Shown here in pieces: positions 1 through 11,060 of a stretch of 64,000 nucleotides of DNA (its first letter is position 1; each line of letters opens with the position of its first letter). Source of the DNA: Antitrichia curtipendula (Eukaryota > Streptophyta > Bryopsida > Hypnales > Leucodontaceae); contig OX579639.1 in NCBI GenBank assembly GCA_951230915.1, positions 22,940,001-23,004,000 on the forward strand. Direction: 5' to 3'. The notes below the pieces were generated by a model that saw nothing but the letters and a program-made list of their open reading frames with translations, made no database searches and had not been told where the DNA came from. The position numbers and the translations under genes are program-made.

Positions 1-118
1 GGTAGTTTGAAGGCTCGTCAACCGATCGAGCTTCAGGATTGACACATCGCATAGGGAAAGAAGCTTGATCTGGATTTGCACAGCTGGTACTACTAGAGAG
101 TGTGTCGACGTCGTCAAA

Positions 119-970
119 TCAAGCTGTCACAAACACGCCTGAGAAAAGGGAGCTGAAGAGAAGAAGAGCAAGCACCTGGAACTGGACCGATTTTGCATCG
201 GCGCTAGAGTATCCATATGGAGAATAAACTGTGCCACTGCCACCACTGCCGCCACTGCTCGAGTCACCGTCACCACCCTTACCACCGTCACTCTTCGAGC
301 TGGGGCTCTGATGGCCGTAATTCACATTGGTGACGGAGCCGCCGTTAGCAAGGCAATCCGGGACGTCGCTGGTGTCCAGCTCGTTGTAGGAGAGGTCCAA
401 GTATTTCAGATCCTGGAGGTTGCACAATTTGCTGGGGATGTCACCCGAGAGGCTGTTGGCCTTGAGGTCCAGCGTTTGCAGGTGGCTGTTGCTGGCTATG
501 CCGGACGGGATTTCGTCCTGGAGGTCGCAGTTGTTGACAGTGAGGACCACCAAGCTGTCTGAAAACGAGCTCCATTGCGATGGGATCTTGGAGCTGAACT
601 GGAGATTCTTCAGCTGCAGAGTCTGCAAGTCTTTGAGCTTGACCAACGTATGGCCCGGCTTGCCGGAGTAGCTCTTGTTGCTTGTGACATAGTCGGAGCC
701 TGTGGTGGACGGCCCCTCCACGTCCAGCACTATCACGGCCCCGTCTTGACAGGTCACACCCTTCCAGGTGCAGCAGTCGCCACCGTTGTCCCAGCTGGAG
801 AATACCTTGCCGCTGGGATCACTGAATGCGCTTCGAAATTCTAGCAAGGCTTCCCCTGTGCTTGACGAGCATGACGCATCTGCGAGGCAGCAGGTGAGAG
901 CAGCTGCGAACGTGAGGATGACGAGACTAACGCAGCTCCGTGAAATTGTGCCATCTCTTGTTACTGCCAT
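119..970 (-). CDS. Secreted LRR protein with N-terminal LRRNT domain and GPI-type tail
   Basis: Single-exon gene of 283 aa with an ATG start at 970-968. A signal peptide (about residues 12-32, hydrophobic, ending ADA/S) is followed by a plant LRRNT_2 domain: Cys34, the ALLEFRSAF helix, W60, the CC pair at 66-67, W69 and Cys74. About four plant-type leucine-rich repeats follow (LQTLQLKNLQFSSKIP and LQTLDLKANSLSGDIP style, to about residue 210). A Ser/Gly-rich low-complexity linker (about 225-250) then leads into a hydrophobic C-terminus of about 20 residues with no basic tail, which is the layout of a GPI-anchor signal. No kinase domain is present. Seen: the motifs. Known: such short LRR proteins are extracellular and bind proteins or pectin (PGIP/DRT100-like group). 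Inferred: cell-surface ligand or wall binding. The function is otherwise unknown. Confidence 0.85.
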   Translation of the reverse strand: MAVTRDGTISRSCVSLVILTFAAALTCCLADASCSSSTGEALLEFRSAFSDPSGKVFSSWDNGGDCCTWKGVTCQDGAVIVLDVEGPSTTGSDYVTSNKSYSGKPGHTLVKLKDLQTLQLKNLQFSSKIPSQWSSFSDSLVVLTVNNCDLQDEIPSGIASNSHLQTLDLKANSLSGDIPSKLCNLQDLKYLDLSYNELDTSDVPDCLANGGSVTNVNYGHQSPSSKSDGGKGGDGDSSSGGSGGSGTVYSPYGYSSADAKSVQFQVLALLLFSSLFSGVFVTA

Positions 971-3303
971 CTGTTCCAGTAGCTGCTTTTACCGACCTGG
1001 ACAGCAACCGATGAACCCTGGCTACAAAATGATGTCCAGCAAGTCATATTCCTGCTTCACACAATCATGGCGCTGCAGAAAGCATAAACCGAAACTTGAA
1101 GTGAATGACTCTAAGCTAAATTCAGCAGATGCAATTCATTCGGGACGAGTGCTGCTGAGGTGACGCCACCCCCTTGAAATGTAGACGTCTCGTACATTTT
1201 CTCCTCAGAACATACAGTGTGTCACCTGAGCAGCGCTCTAACCCCCGTGATACCGCATTGAGCACGTTGAGGCAAAATTGCAAGGGGTGTGCAGAGTGCT
1301 TACAGATAGAGTCGATGCCGCTAACTTTGACGACGCCTCTCCCTCAAGGACCACCAAGTCACCAACCACCGAGCAAGCATCCACTCAGGAAATACCAACA
1401 CAAAAGGCTAACTATTATTGACCCATCAGGGCACCACAGTAGCAGCCGACATTCTTTGCGATATTCAAGGAATCGAAAGCGCCAGTTATATACATACAGG
1501 ACTCACCTACTTCGTTCTGATTCGGATTGTGAGAAAATTTGTTCATTAGCTATAGATTCCTGTCCCGACAGGGCAATTGCTAACCACCTTCTCCAATTAT
1601 TACTGCACTTCAAGTACGTACTGCACTCGAACGCTGTTAGTGGCGCGATCTAAAGTCTTTAGTTTATATTAGGGTTAGCGTATGATGTTCCAAAAACGAA
1701 AAGACTGGGCCTTGCCAGCATATCAACGGACGGAGATGAGAGCTAGGCGAACACCCTCAACTAGCGACCCCAAGACACAACTTCTCCAGCGCGCCAGATG
1801 TTGAGCCTGAGGCCTGACCAAGGTCTGTCTGAGACTCTGAGGCTGCAGAGTGGTCAATCAATCACTGAAAGCTAACGACAAAGCATACGTAGAACATGGG
1901 GTTTGTAGGATTGTCAGGCGATAATTGAGGAGATGATGATGGTGATTGCATTCATGTCAGGTAAGATATGTTACATGTAAGTAAGGCGGAGGAGTGATCT
2001 ATCTGTGAACAGCCAAACCAAAAAAATAAAATGTGGTTAAGTACTAGTGCCTACGACTTGGTCCAACGGCAGAACTGACTGGCGACTTGTGTATTGCAGC
2101 GGTGTTGCAGCCGGTATTGATATAATCTCCAATTCCAGCTTCATCAGAGTCTTCCAGCTTCCATTGCAAGCAGATTCTAGAGTTCTAGGATTCTAGGATT
2201 CTGATTTTACAGCTTCCCTCTCAAAATCAAACAATGGTCTGAAACTACAGCAGTACAGCTAGTCAAACAACCTACAATGCAGAGGATAAGCTAGACTAGA
2301 CCCTGCAGGCGGGAATACTTGCCAGGAGCATGATGGGGCTAAAAAAGCCTGACACCACCAACCGCAGTGGATTTATTTATCATGTTGAGCTCCCCCGTTG
2401 TCCTTGCATGCTTCGCTGGGTCCGCTCATTGCTAGTTGCGGAATTACTGGTCTATCAAAAAGGTAAGTATGCAAAAACCAGGTCACCACCACAATGTCAT
2501 TTGTCACGCGTTGCTTAACTGCTTCTGTAGATGTACAAAACCTGATGTCACTCTTCATTCCGCAACTTAATACACCTGAGCGTACAGTCTGCCCGCTTGC
2601 CTCCTTTCGTACCTTACATTTTATTCGTCCTGGGCTCCTAAACTCCGTGAACTCATAAGCTAATTTGCAAGACGCATCGTACGCCCGAACCATTTTTTTA
2701 GTGTTTTTACTTTCCGTAAGTACCGTGCAATACGCCCTGAGATTCAGAAGGTCTAAAAGATGCAAATCACATGCAGTAACTTTTTCTACTACATGCACTG
2801 AGGGAAGATGAACTCAGCTCCTACGCATCACAGAAACTGTGATGTTGAACTGCTTCAGCCATAATCTCGTGAATTCATTCTTTAGATTAAAATTTGAGGA
2901 GTCTTGTGCCATGTCGCTCTCAATCTCACGATCGTACTGCGGCGGCAGTTGCAAGACGTCAGGTTGCAGGAATATGTCCCTCTCAATCCTACTGTGGCTC
3001 TCTCAAAGAGAGTGAAGGCCCCTCCGTCCTTGTATAATTATTACCGGCAAACTCTTTTGTCCTGGTAACCAACTCAAAATTGAGTACTGGAAATCAGGCT
3101 TCAATCCTCGGAGGTAGCTCACCGGACCAATTAGTTTCTGTACATAATTGGTTATTCTCAGTTGGTGGCTGATTTTAGGTAGACTACCATGGTAAGGACG
3201 GCCAACCTCGACGGTTGAAATCAAGAGAGTGAACCGACGTTGATCCAATAGGCTCTAACATTTAATTAATGGGAGAGTAAATTTCAATACAGTTCATGCA
3301 GCT
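971..3303. other. Intergenic region, no convincing gene
   Basis: This lies upstream of the minus-strand LRR gene and the plus-strand gene at 3304. Its promoter-proximal parts probably serve both genes. ORFs at 1174-1653 and 2373-2798 have no family signature, no convincing codon pattern and no splice context. The left part has moderate GC and the right part includes several short degenerate repeats. I see no RNA gene or transposon end. Confidence 0.5.
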
Positions 3304-4014
3304 ATGGCTAAGGCAGCAGCCGCGGTGTGCAATCCCTTACGTATCCTTACCCCTACACATTGTGGAGCTCTCAGCACTCGACAACGGATCAAGAGCCACG
3401 ATTACCAGAGCCAGGAAAGTTCCATCAACCCTTCATGTAAGACTTTTCATCATAAGAGAGTAAACACAAGACCAGTATATGTACGGGCATTACGACCAGA
3501 AGATGGAGGGAAAGAAAAATGCAACAAAGAGGGTGGAGTTAAGGATGCAAACACTGATGAGCCCTCATGTGCCGAAATTCCTGAATCGATGTTCCTTGGA
3601 TCTCCGAATCGTCCAGAACCCGTGAAGGAGGAGCAGCAGCAGTCATCTGCAGGAAAAGAGAAGACGGAGCCATGCCGGGAAAGACTTCATGGCTTGGCTA
3701 ACAAAGTAGGAATTCAGAAAAATGCAACAACTTCAAGGGACGAGGATTTGAAGAAGCAACAGCGGCAGCAACAGTTTGGCAAGCAGGCAAATAACTCAAA
3801 GCAGCCTGACGCTCGCTGTCGGTTGAGATCTTTGTGGCATACCGTGCGTCGACCACAGAATTTATTGGCAGCGTTTTTGACCGGACTGTTGTTGTACGCA
3901 ATTTCTTTGTTCGGATGGCAAGTCATGATGGTTGCTGTGGACGTCACTGTGTTCCTGTTCAAGTGCTCTTTTGTTGCCCTGATTCTTCTCTTGATGTACA
4001 TTTTCTTGATTTGA
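3304..4014 (+). CDS. Probable plastid-targeted membrane protein, unknown function
   Basis: Single-exon ORF of 236 aa starting at an ATG. Residues 1-60 are rich in Ala, Ser, Thr, Arg and His with almost no acidic residues, as in a chloroplast transit peptide. A VRA motif near residue 60, just before the first acidic stretch (LRPEDGG), resembles a stromal processing site. The middle (about 65-175) is hydrophilic, Lys/Glu/Gln-rich and probably disordered. The C-terminus (about 186-236) has two closely spaced hydrophobic segments with only a Lys/Cys between the second and its continuation, and ends LMYIFLI without a soluble tail. Inferred: a tail-anchored or hairpin plastid envelope or thylakoid protein. 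I do not recognise the family. Confidence 0.6.
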   Translation: MAKAAAAVCNPLRILTPTHCGALSTRQRIKSHDYQSQESSINPSCKTFHHKRVNTRPVYVRALRPEDGGKEKCNKEGGVKDANTDEPSCAEIPESMFLGSPNRPEPVKEEQQQSSAGKEKTEPCRERLHGLANKVGIQKNATTSRDEDLKKQQRQQQFGKQANNSKQPDARCRLRSLWHTVRRPQNLLAAFLTGLLLYAISLFGWQVMMVAVDVTVFLFKCSFVALILLLMYIFLI

Positions 4015-5407
4015 AACGATGAGAATCACCGCAAGAGGAAGCAGAGACAGCAAATGCTCATGAATACACGAAAATGATAAAGATTACAAAGTCTTTCGGA
4101 TTTCTCATTGCCAGGTTTAGAAAGAGAAAGCGCTATTCTCAAATATCTCAAATGCTAAGAGCTGAGGGTTGACTTACAGATAGAATTGCCAACCTTTGAA
4201 ACTCGTAGAAGTTTTGTCTCACACCCCTTTTGATCTAATTGGACTGTGACGCCATCTGAATGTTACACTGCAAGCCATGGAATAAAACGACAGATGCACT
4301 ACAGACTACAATTTATAAGACGAGCCAGAGGAAGTACTGGGGATTGAAAGTTGGATACATGATCTGATAGGTGAAGTGTATCCCGCTAGATCAAACCAGA
4401 AATTCTAGCAGTATAAACGACGATACATGACAGTAATTAACCTTAGAACTCGAGCAGGAGTAGAAATTTAAAATATAGAAAAGAAACATTAGACGTATTC
4501 AAAACTTTGAGTCCACCGAGGTGGCACTTGAACAGCAAGGTTATGCTATAACATGAATTGTCCAGATCGAGTTCATAATAAAACGAGACATATTTCTACC
4601 AAGTTAGTATAGATTTCACTTTACTTGCTTTCGGAACGACAATTCATTGACAACGACAACTCAGTTCAGAAAGCTTCTCACTTGCTGAACTAGGTGCACC
4701 AATTACAGGAAACAAGAAGATCGCTTTGTTGCTTAGGAGTGCTCAATGCATGGCCACGATACAAAAATTTAAAACTGTGAACCAAAAGGAGAATATTGCC
4801 TTCTGGTAAAACTCCGCAATGTGGAATTTTCCATTCTAGAAAACACGCCGTGCCATAGTCTAGTTGGGCAAGGCCGAGATAATGAACGATCCTCCTATTC
4901 ACGGATGGAGAAAAATAGAAGAATGCCTTCGGTCCCCAAATACACCTTCTATATTCCAATTTGTAATCGCTTCTCTCCTAGCTTGGTGTCACCATTAGGA
5001 ATAATGCCTTCACTTCCAACGGTATGAAACATGATTCGTATCCGATGCTACAGGCCTGAGGAAATCATAATCATTGCATGTCCAGTGTGAACAAATTAGC
5101 TTCCACATCAGTCGTAGATTTCTGCTTATTTATGGATATTGTCAAATCAAAATAAAAGAACTACGGCTGAGATGACCAATGGTGAGCCACTCGTGCACAA
5201 CTGACTGTAAAAAATTGGCACCGTCATGCTAGTCCCTGCACAGGGTAAAAAATTAACTGGAGAACAGTTGCATTCGGATATTCCTAGCCAGAGTTGGGTG
5301 TGTATTTGACTCCTTTTAAAAGGGAAGAGTGATGAAAGGGTCGGGAATGAACCTGGGTTTTGCCTTTCGTTTACGTAGCTTCAACTCCATTCTGAGGGAT
5401 CAATTCA
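4015..5407. other. Intergenic, convergent 3' regions
   Basis: This lies between the 3' ends of the plus-strand gene at 3304 and the minus-strand gene ending at 5408. AATAAA-type signals occur near 4282 (plus) and others are scattered. Two small overlapping ORFs near 4690-5027 look like chance reading frames. No repeats were recognised. Confidence 0.5.
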
Positions 5408-8169
5408 TCAGCTCCTTTCTCGTTCTATGGCAAGCGGAAGGTCAGAGAGAAGCACGGATTTGTACTTTTTCAATTGTTCTGGATGTTGAGATGCTAGACC
5501 AATAGGCCTATATCGAGCTGGCGATTTGCACTCGTACTCAAGGAGGCCCTGAAATTCATTGTGAAGGAACTCGCGTGCAGTGGATGTGATGCCAACATCA
5601 GCTATGCATCGCTTTAGAATGTTCTGTGCGCTCCGAAAGGCATACTTCCAGCAGTTGCTTGTGAAGAGGTTGTAATCAGATTTATCACTTCCCAAAATTT
5701 CAATCAACTCTGCCATTTGCATTTGCACTCCCAGGAGATTCACTTTCTTGCGGCAGTGCCCAGTTTCAGAATCAGATTTGAGGACAACCATGTGGATGCC
5801 TGCCGGCCTCAGTTTCGTTTTTCCCAATTTCTCTGCCAAGATAAATTTCTCAGATGAAAAGTCAACCACGATGTATTCATGCTGTCCTAGTCCTGGAATC
5901 AGCAGTTTACCACTTCTTTCAAAAGCTCCAATAGAACTAAGCGGTCTCTGCATGATCGACAGAGTCTTCAGAGTAACATGCGTGTCACTCAAATTCTGTA
6001 ATTCTTTACTCACATAAATATCCCCTGAGCTTGCAATAATCGAGCACTTGCCACCCATTACGCGCGGTGCGACGAGACACCGCCTTGAAATGTTCAATTC
6101 AGCTACGCAAGATTTCTCTGGTTTCTGCCCGAATACCAACACCACAATTTCAATGATTCGATCCCTATAGTCTCGAATTCATCCTCTCTGTGCTCAGAAA
6201 AACTCTTTGTAGTTGACAGAACATCCCAAATTTTTTGTAAAATTTAGCTGAATCTAAACCCTAATTCTCCATCGATTTCTTAACATTCTTGTACTTCATG
6301 GATGGCAGACAAGATTGACTAAAACACACCTCATGTTGCTGTGTCTTCAATAAATATTCGGGCAGATATCCACATCTACTGCACGCCCCGATTCGCATCT
6401 AGTGTGTGTCAAACTGATTAACGATTTGAACACATGATTTAATTGACGGGTGGCCTAAACCGCGAAAATATTGTCTCATCCCTAATTCACTGCACAATTT
6501 GGCATTAGCGTATCAATAGAAAAGCTCAATGTCATCTGTCGCAACGAACTTCGCAGCATGATCGCAAATCGTATGAATACAGCACTCTTAATTTTGAATC
6601 AGAGTCTATGATTGAAATTATTTCAAGTACAGGCAGATTTTGAAGTCTTAAAACTCAGCGTGGCTAACAAGACATCGCAGCCAAAGTGATCGGTCAAATT
6701 TCTCAAGATCGATTGCAATTTCAGTACTGAAAAGATAGAATCGGCCATGACCATCTGTTGACTTCCTGTCCTGCATATTCGTGGAATGGTACTGACTTGA
6801 ACATTAAGAAATTTCGATCTTTATACAGCAGACAGGAAGATTTCTTACCTCAAGTCAGGCAAACTCAGAATAATACAATCCTGTGGAACATAGGAAACAC
6901 TCCGTGCGGGCACTTTGCGAGTATGCCTGCCAGTCAGTTCAAGTGTAAACATCCGACAGCCGTTGCAAATCCGGTCGAAACACACACGTCGAAGGAAATC
7001 CTTGTATAGATTGACTGGATTTTCTCTGTCTCTTGCAAACCAGAACTGACCAGCTCCAAATCGAATCAAAGTGAAAGAACTGTCAGGAATTAGACGAATG
7101 TTAGAGGCAGCAAGCCAACTACAGTATTATCCCGAATAGTAGCGATTTCGCTCATTCGTGTCTTTCCGAGAGACACACGAAGATAACACTCTGAATTCCA
7201 AGGAAATCTAAACTGGATTCAACTGTCAACAAGCGGGTTTCGCAAGACACGGCTAATTTCATGAAATTTATCAAAGGAAACGGAAATTCGGCTATTGAGT
7301 GCAACAATAAGTTACTACAGCACTCCAATCGACTACGCGAAAAGAGCACTCTATGAAGGCACCTCAGGTAGCCGACCTCTTTCCGAACCGCCCCCTATTT
7401 TCGCTAGTTAGAGTGCTTTGTTTCCGATCAGTTGTTGTGGTTCAGGGTGACAGCTCACATGGTTAGGTAATACCTCACGCAGCACAAATGTCAGGGAGGT
7501 GTATATTGAAAGCATGCAGATGTACATTAGAAGCCACAATTATCACCTACATTGAAGCATGGTTGATTTTGCAATCAAACTATGGTTGGAAATGCAGTGA
7601 CCTATATAACAAGAATATAATTGGTTGAGCAAAATCTTTACAAAAAACTTTATAATCAATTTGCTTTTGAGGGAAGAAAGAAACAATTCATGGAAGAAAG
7701 AAACAATTCATGGAACCCTCCTCAAATCTATTTCTCCATGGGGGGATTTTTCCCCTCACCATTTGCATACTGTAAATATGATAGAATTGATGGTCGGAAA
7801 GAGGTCGGCTACCTTAAGCTAAGATGTCGGAAGGCCACACTCATCTCAGAATTTGTTCTACCTTAGTTTCCAGCAGCTGACACATGTTCAATTCGACAGC
7901 CAGGACAAGTCCACACGCGTTTTTCCACGTACAAGACTGAAGGAGTCACGAAAGAGGATCTTCCAAACAATTCATTTACATTTCTGACATGGTGACAAGT
8001 GTGCTGAATCACCGATACAAAACTGAAGTACTTTCACTCGAATTTCCAAGGAACGATTCTGTAGCAATTTAAAAAGCATCGAAGCGATAAATAAAGAAGC
8101 TTACCTTACTCTGATTTCGTGACTTTAACCAAGGGCCGCGATTAGGTGTGCTTACCTCCAGTTGTCCAT
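5408..8169 (-). CDS. Spliced gene with candidate permuted NlpC/P60 (LRAT-like) thiol-enzyme fold
   Basis: Proposed minus-strand model: exon 1 8169-8156 (ATG, donor GAG|GTAAGC), exon 2 7118-6849 (donor GAG|GTAAGA), exon 3 6164-5408 (acceptor CTATAG|G, stop TGA). The phases (2,2,0) close to 346 codons. Exon 3 cannot stand alone because its frame opens with no ATG near the front, and exon 2 joins it exactly in phase. Exon 3 contains GQHEYIVVDFS (His about 190 in the joined model) and, about 75 residues later, YNLFTSNCWKYAF (Cys about 266). This His-before-Cys order with an N-C motif before a helix is what permuted NlpC/P60 proteins such as LRAT show. The family call is an inference. Exon 1 and the exon 2 acceptor are weak, because the tract before the acceptor is not pyrimidine-rich. 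An upstream ATG at 8191 would give a 17-codon uORF or a different first exon. Confidence 0.5.
6165..6848 (-). other. Intron 2 of the 5.4-8.2 kb gene (proposed)
   Basis: This is bounded on the minus strand by GTAAGA at its 5' end and CTATAG at its 3' end. It is AT-rich and has no repeat or nested gene that I can see. Confidence 0.5.
7119..8155 (-). other. Intron 1 of the 5.4-8.2 kb gene (proposed), may hide another exon
   Basis: The GTAAGC donor at 8155 is strong and the proposed acceptor at 7119 is weak. An extra exon could lie inside; the minus-strand reading frame at 7152-7349 is one place to look. A 17-bp duplication (GAAGAAAGAAACAATTCATG type) sits at about 7672-7710. Confidence 0.35.
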
Positions 8170-8559
8170 GAAACCAGCTACGGATGTCCATGATTCGGAG
8201 CTTCAGTTCCGCCCGCCGTCAGTCATTACTCGATCTTTTCGTTCATTTTCAGGCCTCGATTCTTGTTTGTCCGTCTACGCTTGAATCGAACTCTTGAATG
8301 GCTTCCATGGCGAAAGCGGACACACACGGCGCAAGAAGATGCGTACTGCGAAAGTCTCTAGGGCTAGCCGTATTATGGTTATACAAATCTTGCGAGCCTG
8401 CGTATTCACGGATGGCTTCGTCACTGGTGAAACGGGATACAGGAAAAAAACTGTATACATTCATAGTCATGCACCGTGAGCTAGAGGATGCACTGAGACA
8501 GTTTTTTTCCTGTTTTATATATTCTAATTGAGAAACAGCTGAATTTTTTCTGAGCATTT

Positions 8560-9171
8560 ATCAATCTTTGTAAGTGAATTTACAGCTTCAGACTGGACTT
8601 TTTTTTAAATGGAATCCGGAAAACGCAGTGTAATGCCGTTAAAATCGTTATCGAAAAATTGTGCGTGGTAGTATTCCGGTTTTTTTACTAATAGTAAGAT
8701 AAGGTGGACAAGCCTGTTACCATTCTGATTTGCAACCTGAATGTCTTGGGGCCAACTCCAAGAGGGGCACATATTTTTTCAGAAGTGTGCGCTTGTTTCA
8801 CAAATCAAAACCAAGTGAAATTATAATTTTTCAATTAAAATTGTGATTTTTGTGGATTTTTGAAGTAGTCCACCCCTTGTAAGCATTAGTGCACTAATTT
8901 TGTCAAAAAAAATGAACAGATTTGGATGTTTTTCTGGACAAAATTGAGGCCAAAAGTAGGGGACGAAATTAGGTACTGAACGGAATTGGGTTGGTATCTA
9001 CCTTATGAGAAGGTAGGGTAGATTGTAGCAACGGCGACCTTAAGGCTATCTCCAAGAGAATGGTTGGACGATCCTTTGATGCGATTGCCCATTGCCTTCT
9101 CCATTGCCTATCCAACATTTGTTTGTTGCTCATCAAGTCATCATGTTCATGCGCATACCATTGCTTGTTCA
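8560..9171. other. AT-rich intergenic DNA
   Basis: No gene is seen. The genic composition ends near 8.6 kb and poly-A/T-rich repeat DNA begins, marking the edge of the 36-kb transposon-rich block. Confidence 0.5.
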
Positions 9172-10154
9172 ACGACTTCTCATCCTTGTTCAAACCTTGT
9201 TGACCCATGTATAAATTCATAATTGTATTGCATGAATTAATGAATTAATTCAAGGTAGGACTACAATCTAAGCAGTGTACATTGCAACAATAAATAGGGT
9301 CGGTTGAAGAGCACAGGGCATGCCATTGCACATAAGGAGAACATAATAGACGTTGTCATGTCAAATGTTTTTTTGTAAGGTTTGCTTGTGGATTCAATGT
9401 CCTTTGTTTCTTCTACAGAGAGGTGAACAAGAGGCACTCATCTGCTCTTCTTTTTAGCAATAATGATGTGAAGTCACCATTGCTATAAGTGTCCCAAGAA
9501 GATAAAATGAAACTCAAGCACTTCAATTGTAAGTTGGATCCAAGGTTGCAAATCTTTCCCTTGTAGATTCGTAGATACAAATTATTTTCCAATAACCTTC
9601 AATACCTCTTTCTCCAATATTTAGTTTTATTTGTAAGAGCCTAAAAATCTAGAGTACAACTAAAAATTAGACCACACTCAAGTTGATAAAAGCTCAGCTA
9701 GTAAGGAAACATATATAAAATGTAGATGCACACTTTGAATTTTGAATTCTGAGCTTATGAGGATCCATTGTCAAAAGTTGCCACAAGAAAGAACTAATTG
9801 TTGAGTGGAAATGCCTATCATGGGACACCTATAGTAGCAACAACCTCATATCATCATTGTGAAGGATGAGCAGGTGTACAACTCTCATCCCACCTCTTTG
9901 TAGAAGAAGTGAAGGACATCCAACCTACTAATAAACCCTTTTGAAGAACAACCAACATGACAACTTTCATTATGTTCTCTTTACCAACAACCTTCCCCAC
10001 CCTCTTCAACCTACCCTATTTTTCATTGCAGTGTACCCTACTTGGATTTCAACCCCATCAAGCCTTTAAATCTTAACTCCTACAAACCAAATCACACAGC
10101 ACAATTGCAAATTTATACATGGGCCCACAAAGTTTGAATAAGGATGAGAAGGCA
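9172..10154. repeat. Inverted-repeat pair, remnant of a DNA element
   Basis: The arm at about 9172-9313 is repeated in inverted orientation at about 10008-10154. Recognisable matching blocks include ATTTATACATGGG, AGGATGAGAAG and AATAGGGT, with the same block order on both arms. About 700 bp of unrelated AT-rich sequence lies between. No coding capacity or clear target duplication was seen. Confidence 0.5.
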
Positions 10155-10475
10155 ATGAGTATATAGTGGGATGAGCACAGACATACTACTACAAACCCCG
10201 TTGCTTTTTATTCCCTAAAATAGTGACAAAACATGGGGGGAGTAAAAAAAGTCACAAATGACAAAACTTGGGGCCAACTTTAGTACTAATATTAGATCAT
10301 TTTCAACCTCCAATGAGTGAGAAGCAACAAAAGTGCAAATCTCTAGATTGAAAAACAGCGGGGTTCGCCATAGTGACATGATGAGAGTCTAAGAGCAACA
10401 AACAGGATGTCAGAATGTGTTAAGGCAATGAACAGTTGCATCAAAGGGTACAACCATTTAAACAATGTCATTTAA

Positions 10476-11056
10476 CCCCTAAAGCCCTGGATGTCCCCTC
10501 GGGGGACAATTTGGGTCCGGGTAGGTTCCTATTGTCTCAATTTGAAGTGAATTTTTTTGAGATTTTTTGAGGTTGTGTAGCTTTGCAAGAGCTCCATGGA
10601 TATATATTTTTTGTTTCAATCGGATGCCGGATGAAAAAGTTATGGCACAATGAGCACGAAATGGAGATTCTCGGGCAGCCCCAAAAAATTTACAAAAAGT
10701 CAAAATAATTTTTTTTGAATTTTTTTCCTAAAATATTATGCTTTTACCTATACGTGAAAATTTGATTCATTCTATTTGGACTAGGGATGAGAAAGTTATG
10801 GACAATCTTCGTTTTTCAGACAATTTAAGCATCTTCTTGAAAAAAAACTTTTTGTTCAACTTTGAATGCTAATATCTTCCAATCCGTACGGTCAATTTTG
10901 ATGAATTTTTTACTACATGATCTCAGACAAGTTAAGTACAAGATTCTACGGTTAAATTCCCCCAAAAACAAAAAAAATTGGTTTCCTTAAGTGAATACAA
11001 CAGAAGTGGTAGTTTTGAGTGGTTTTGGGCAGAAAACACCCTCGGGGGTTTAGGGG
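10476..11056 (+). mobile_element. TTAA-flanked piggyBac-like element, copy A (deleted, 581 bp)
   Basis: The element starts CCCCTAAAG and ends TTTAGGGG, with TTAA immediately outside both ends (10472-10475 and 11057-11060). A perfect 15-bp hairpin GTCCCCTCGGGGGAC lies just inside the left end. Internal blocks such as AAAGTTATGG and TACAAGATTCTACGGTTAAA are shared with the copies at 21.1, 23.4, 26.4 and 37.0 kb. There is no transposase ORF, so it is non-autonomous and shorter than its relatives. Confidence 0.75.
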
Positions 11057-11060
11057 TTAA

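Noticed and set aside
1174..1653. 159-aa plus-strand ORF
   Set aside because: The open frame starts at a non-ATG codon and has no motif, low-complexity basic composition and no splice context. It lies in the presumed promoter of the LRR gene.
2373..2798. 141-aa minus-strand ORF
   Set aside because: No recognisable domain and an unconvincing composition. Chance ORF in intergenic DNA.
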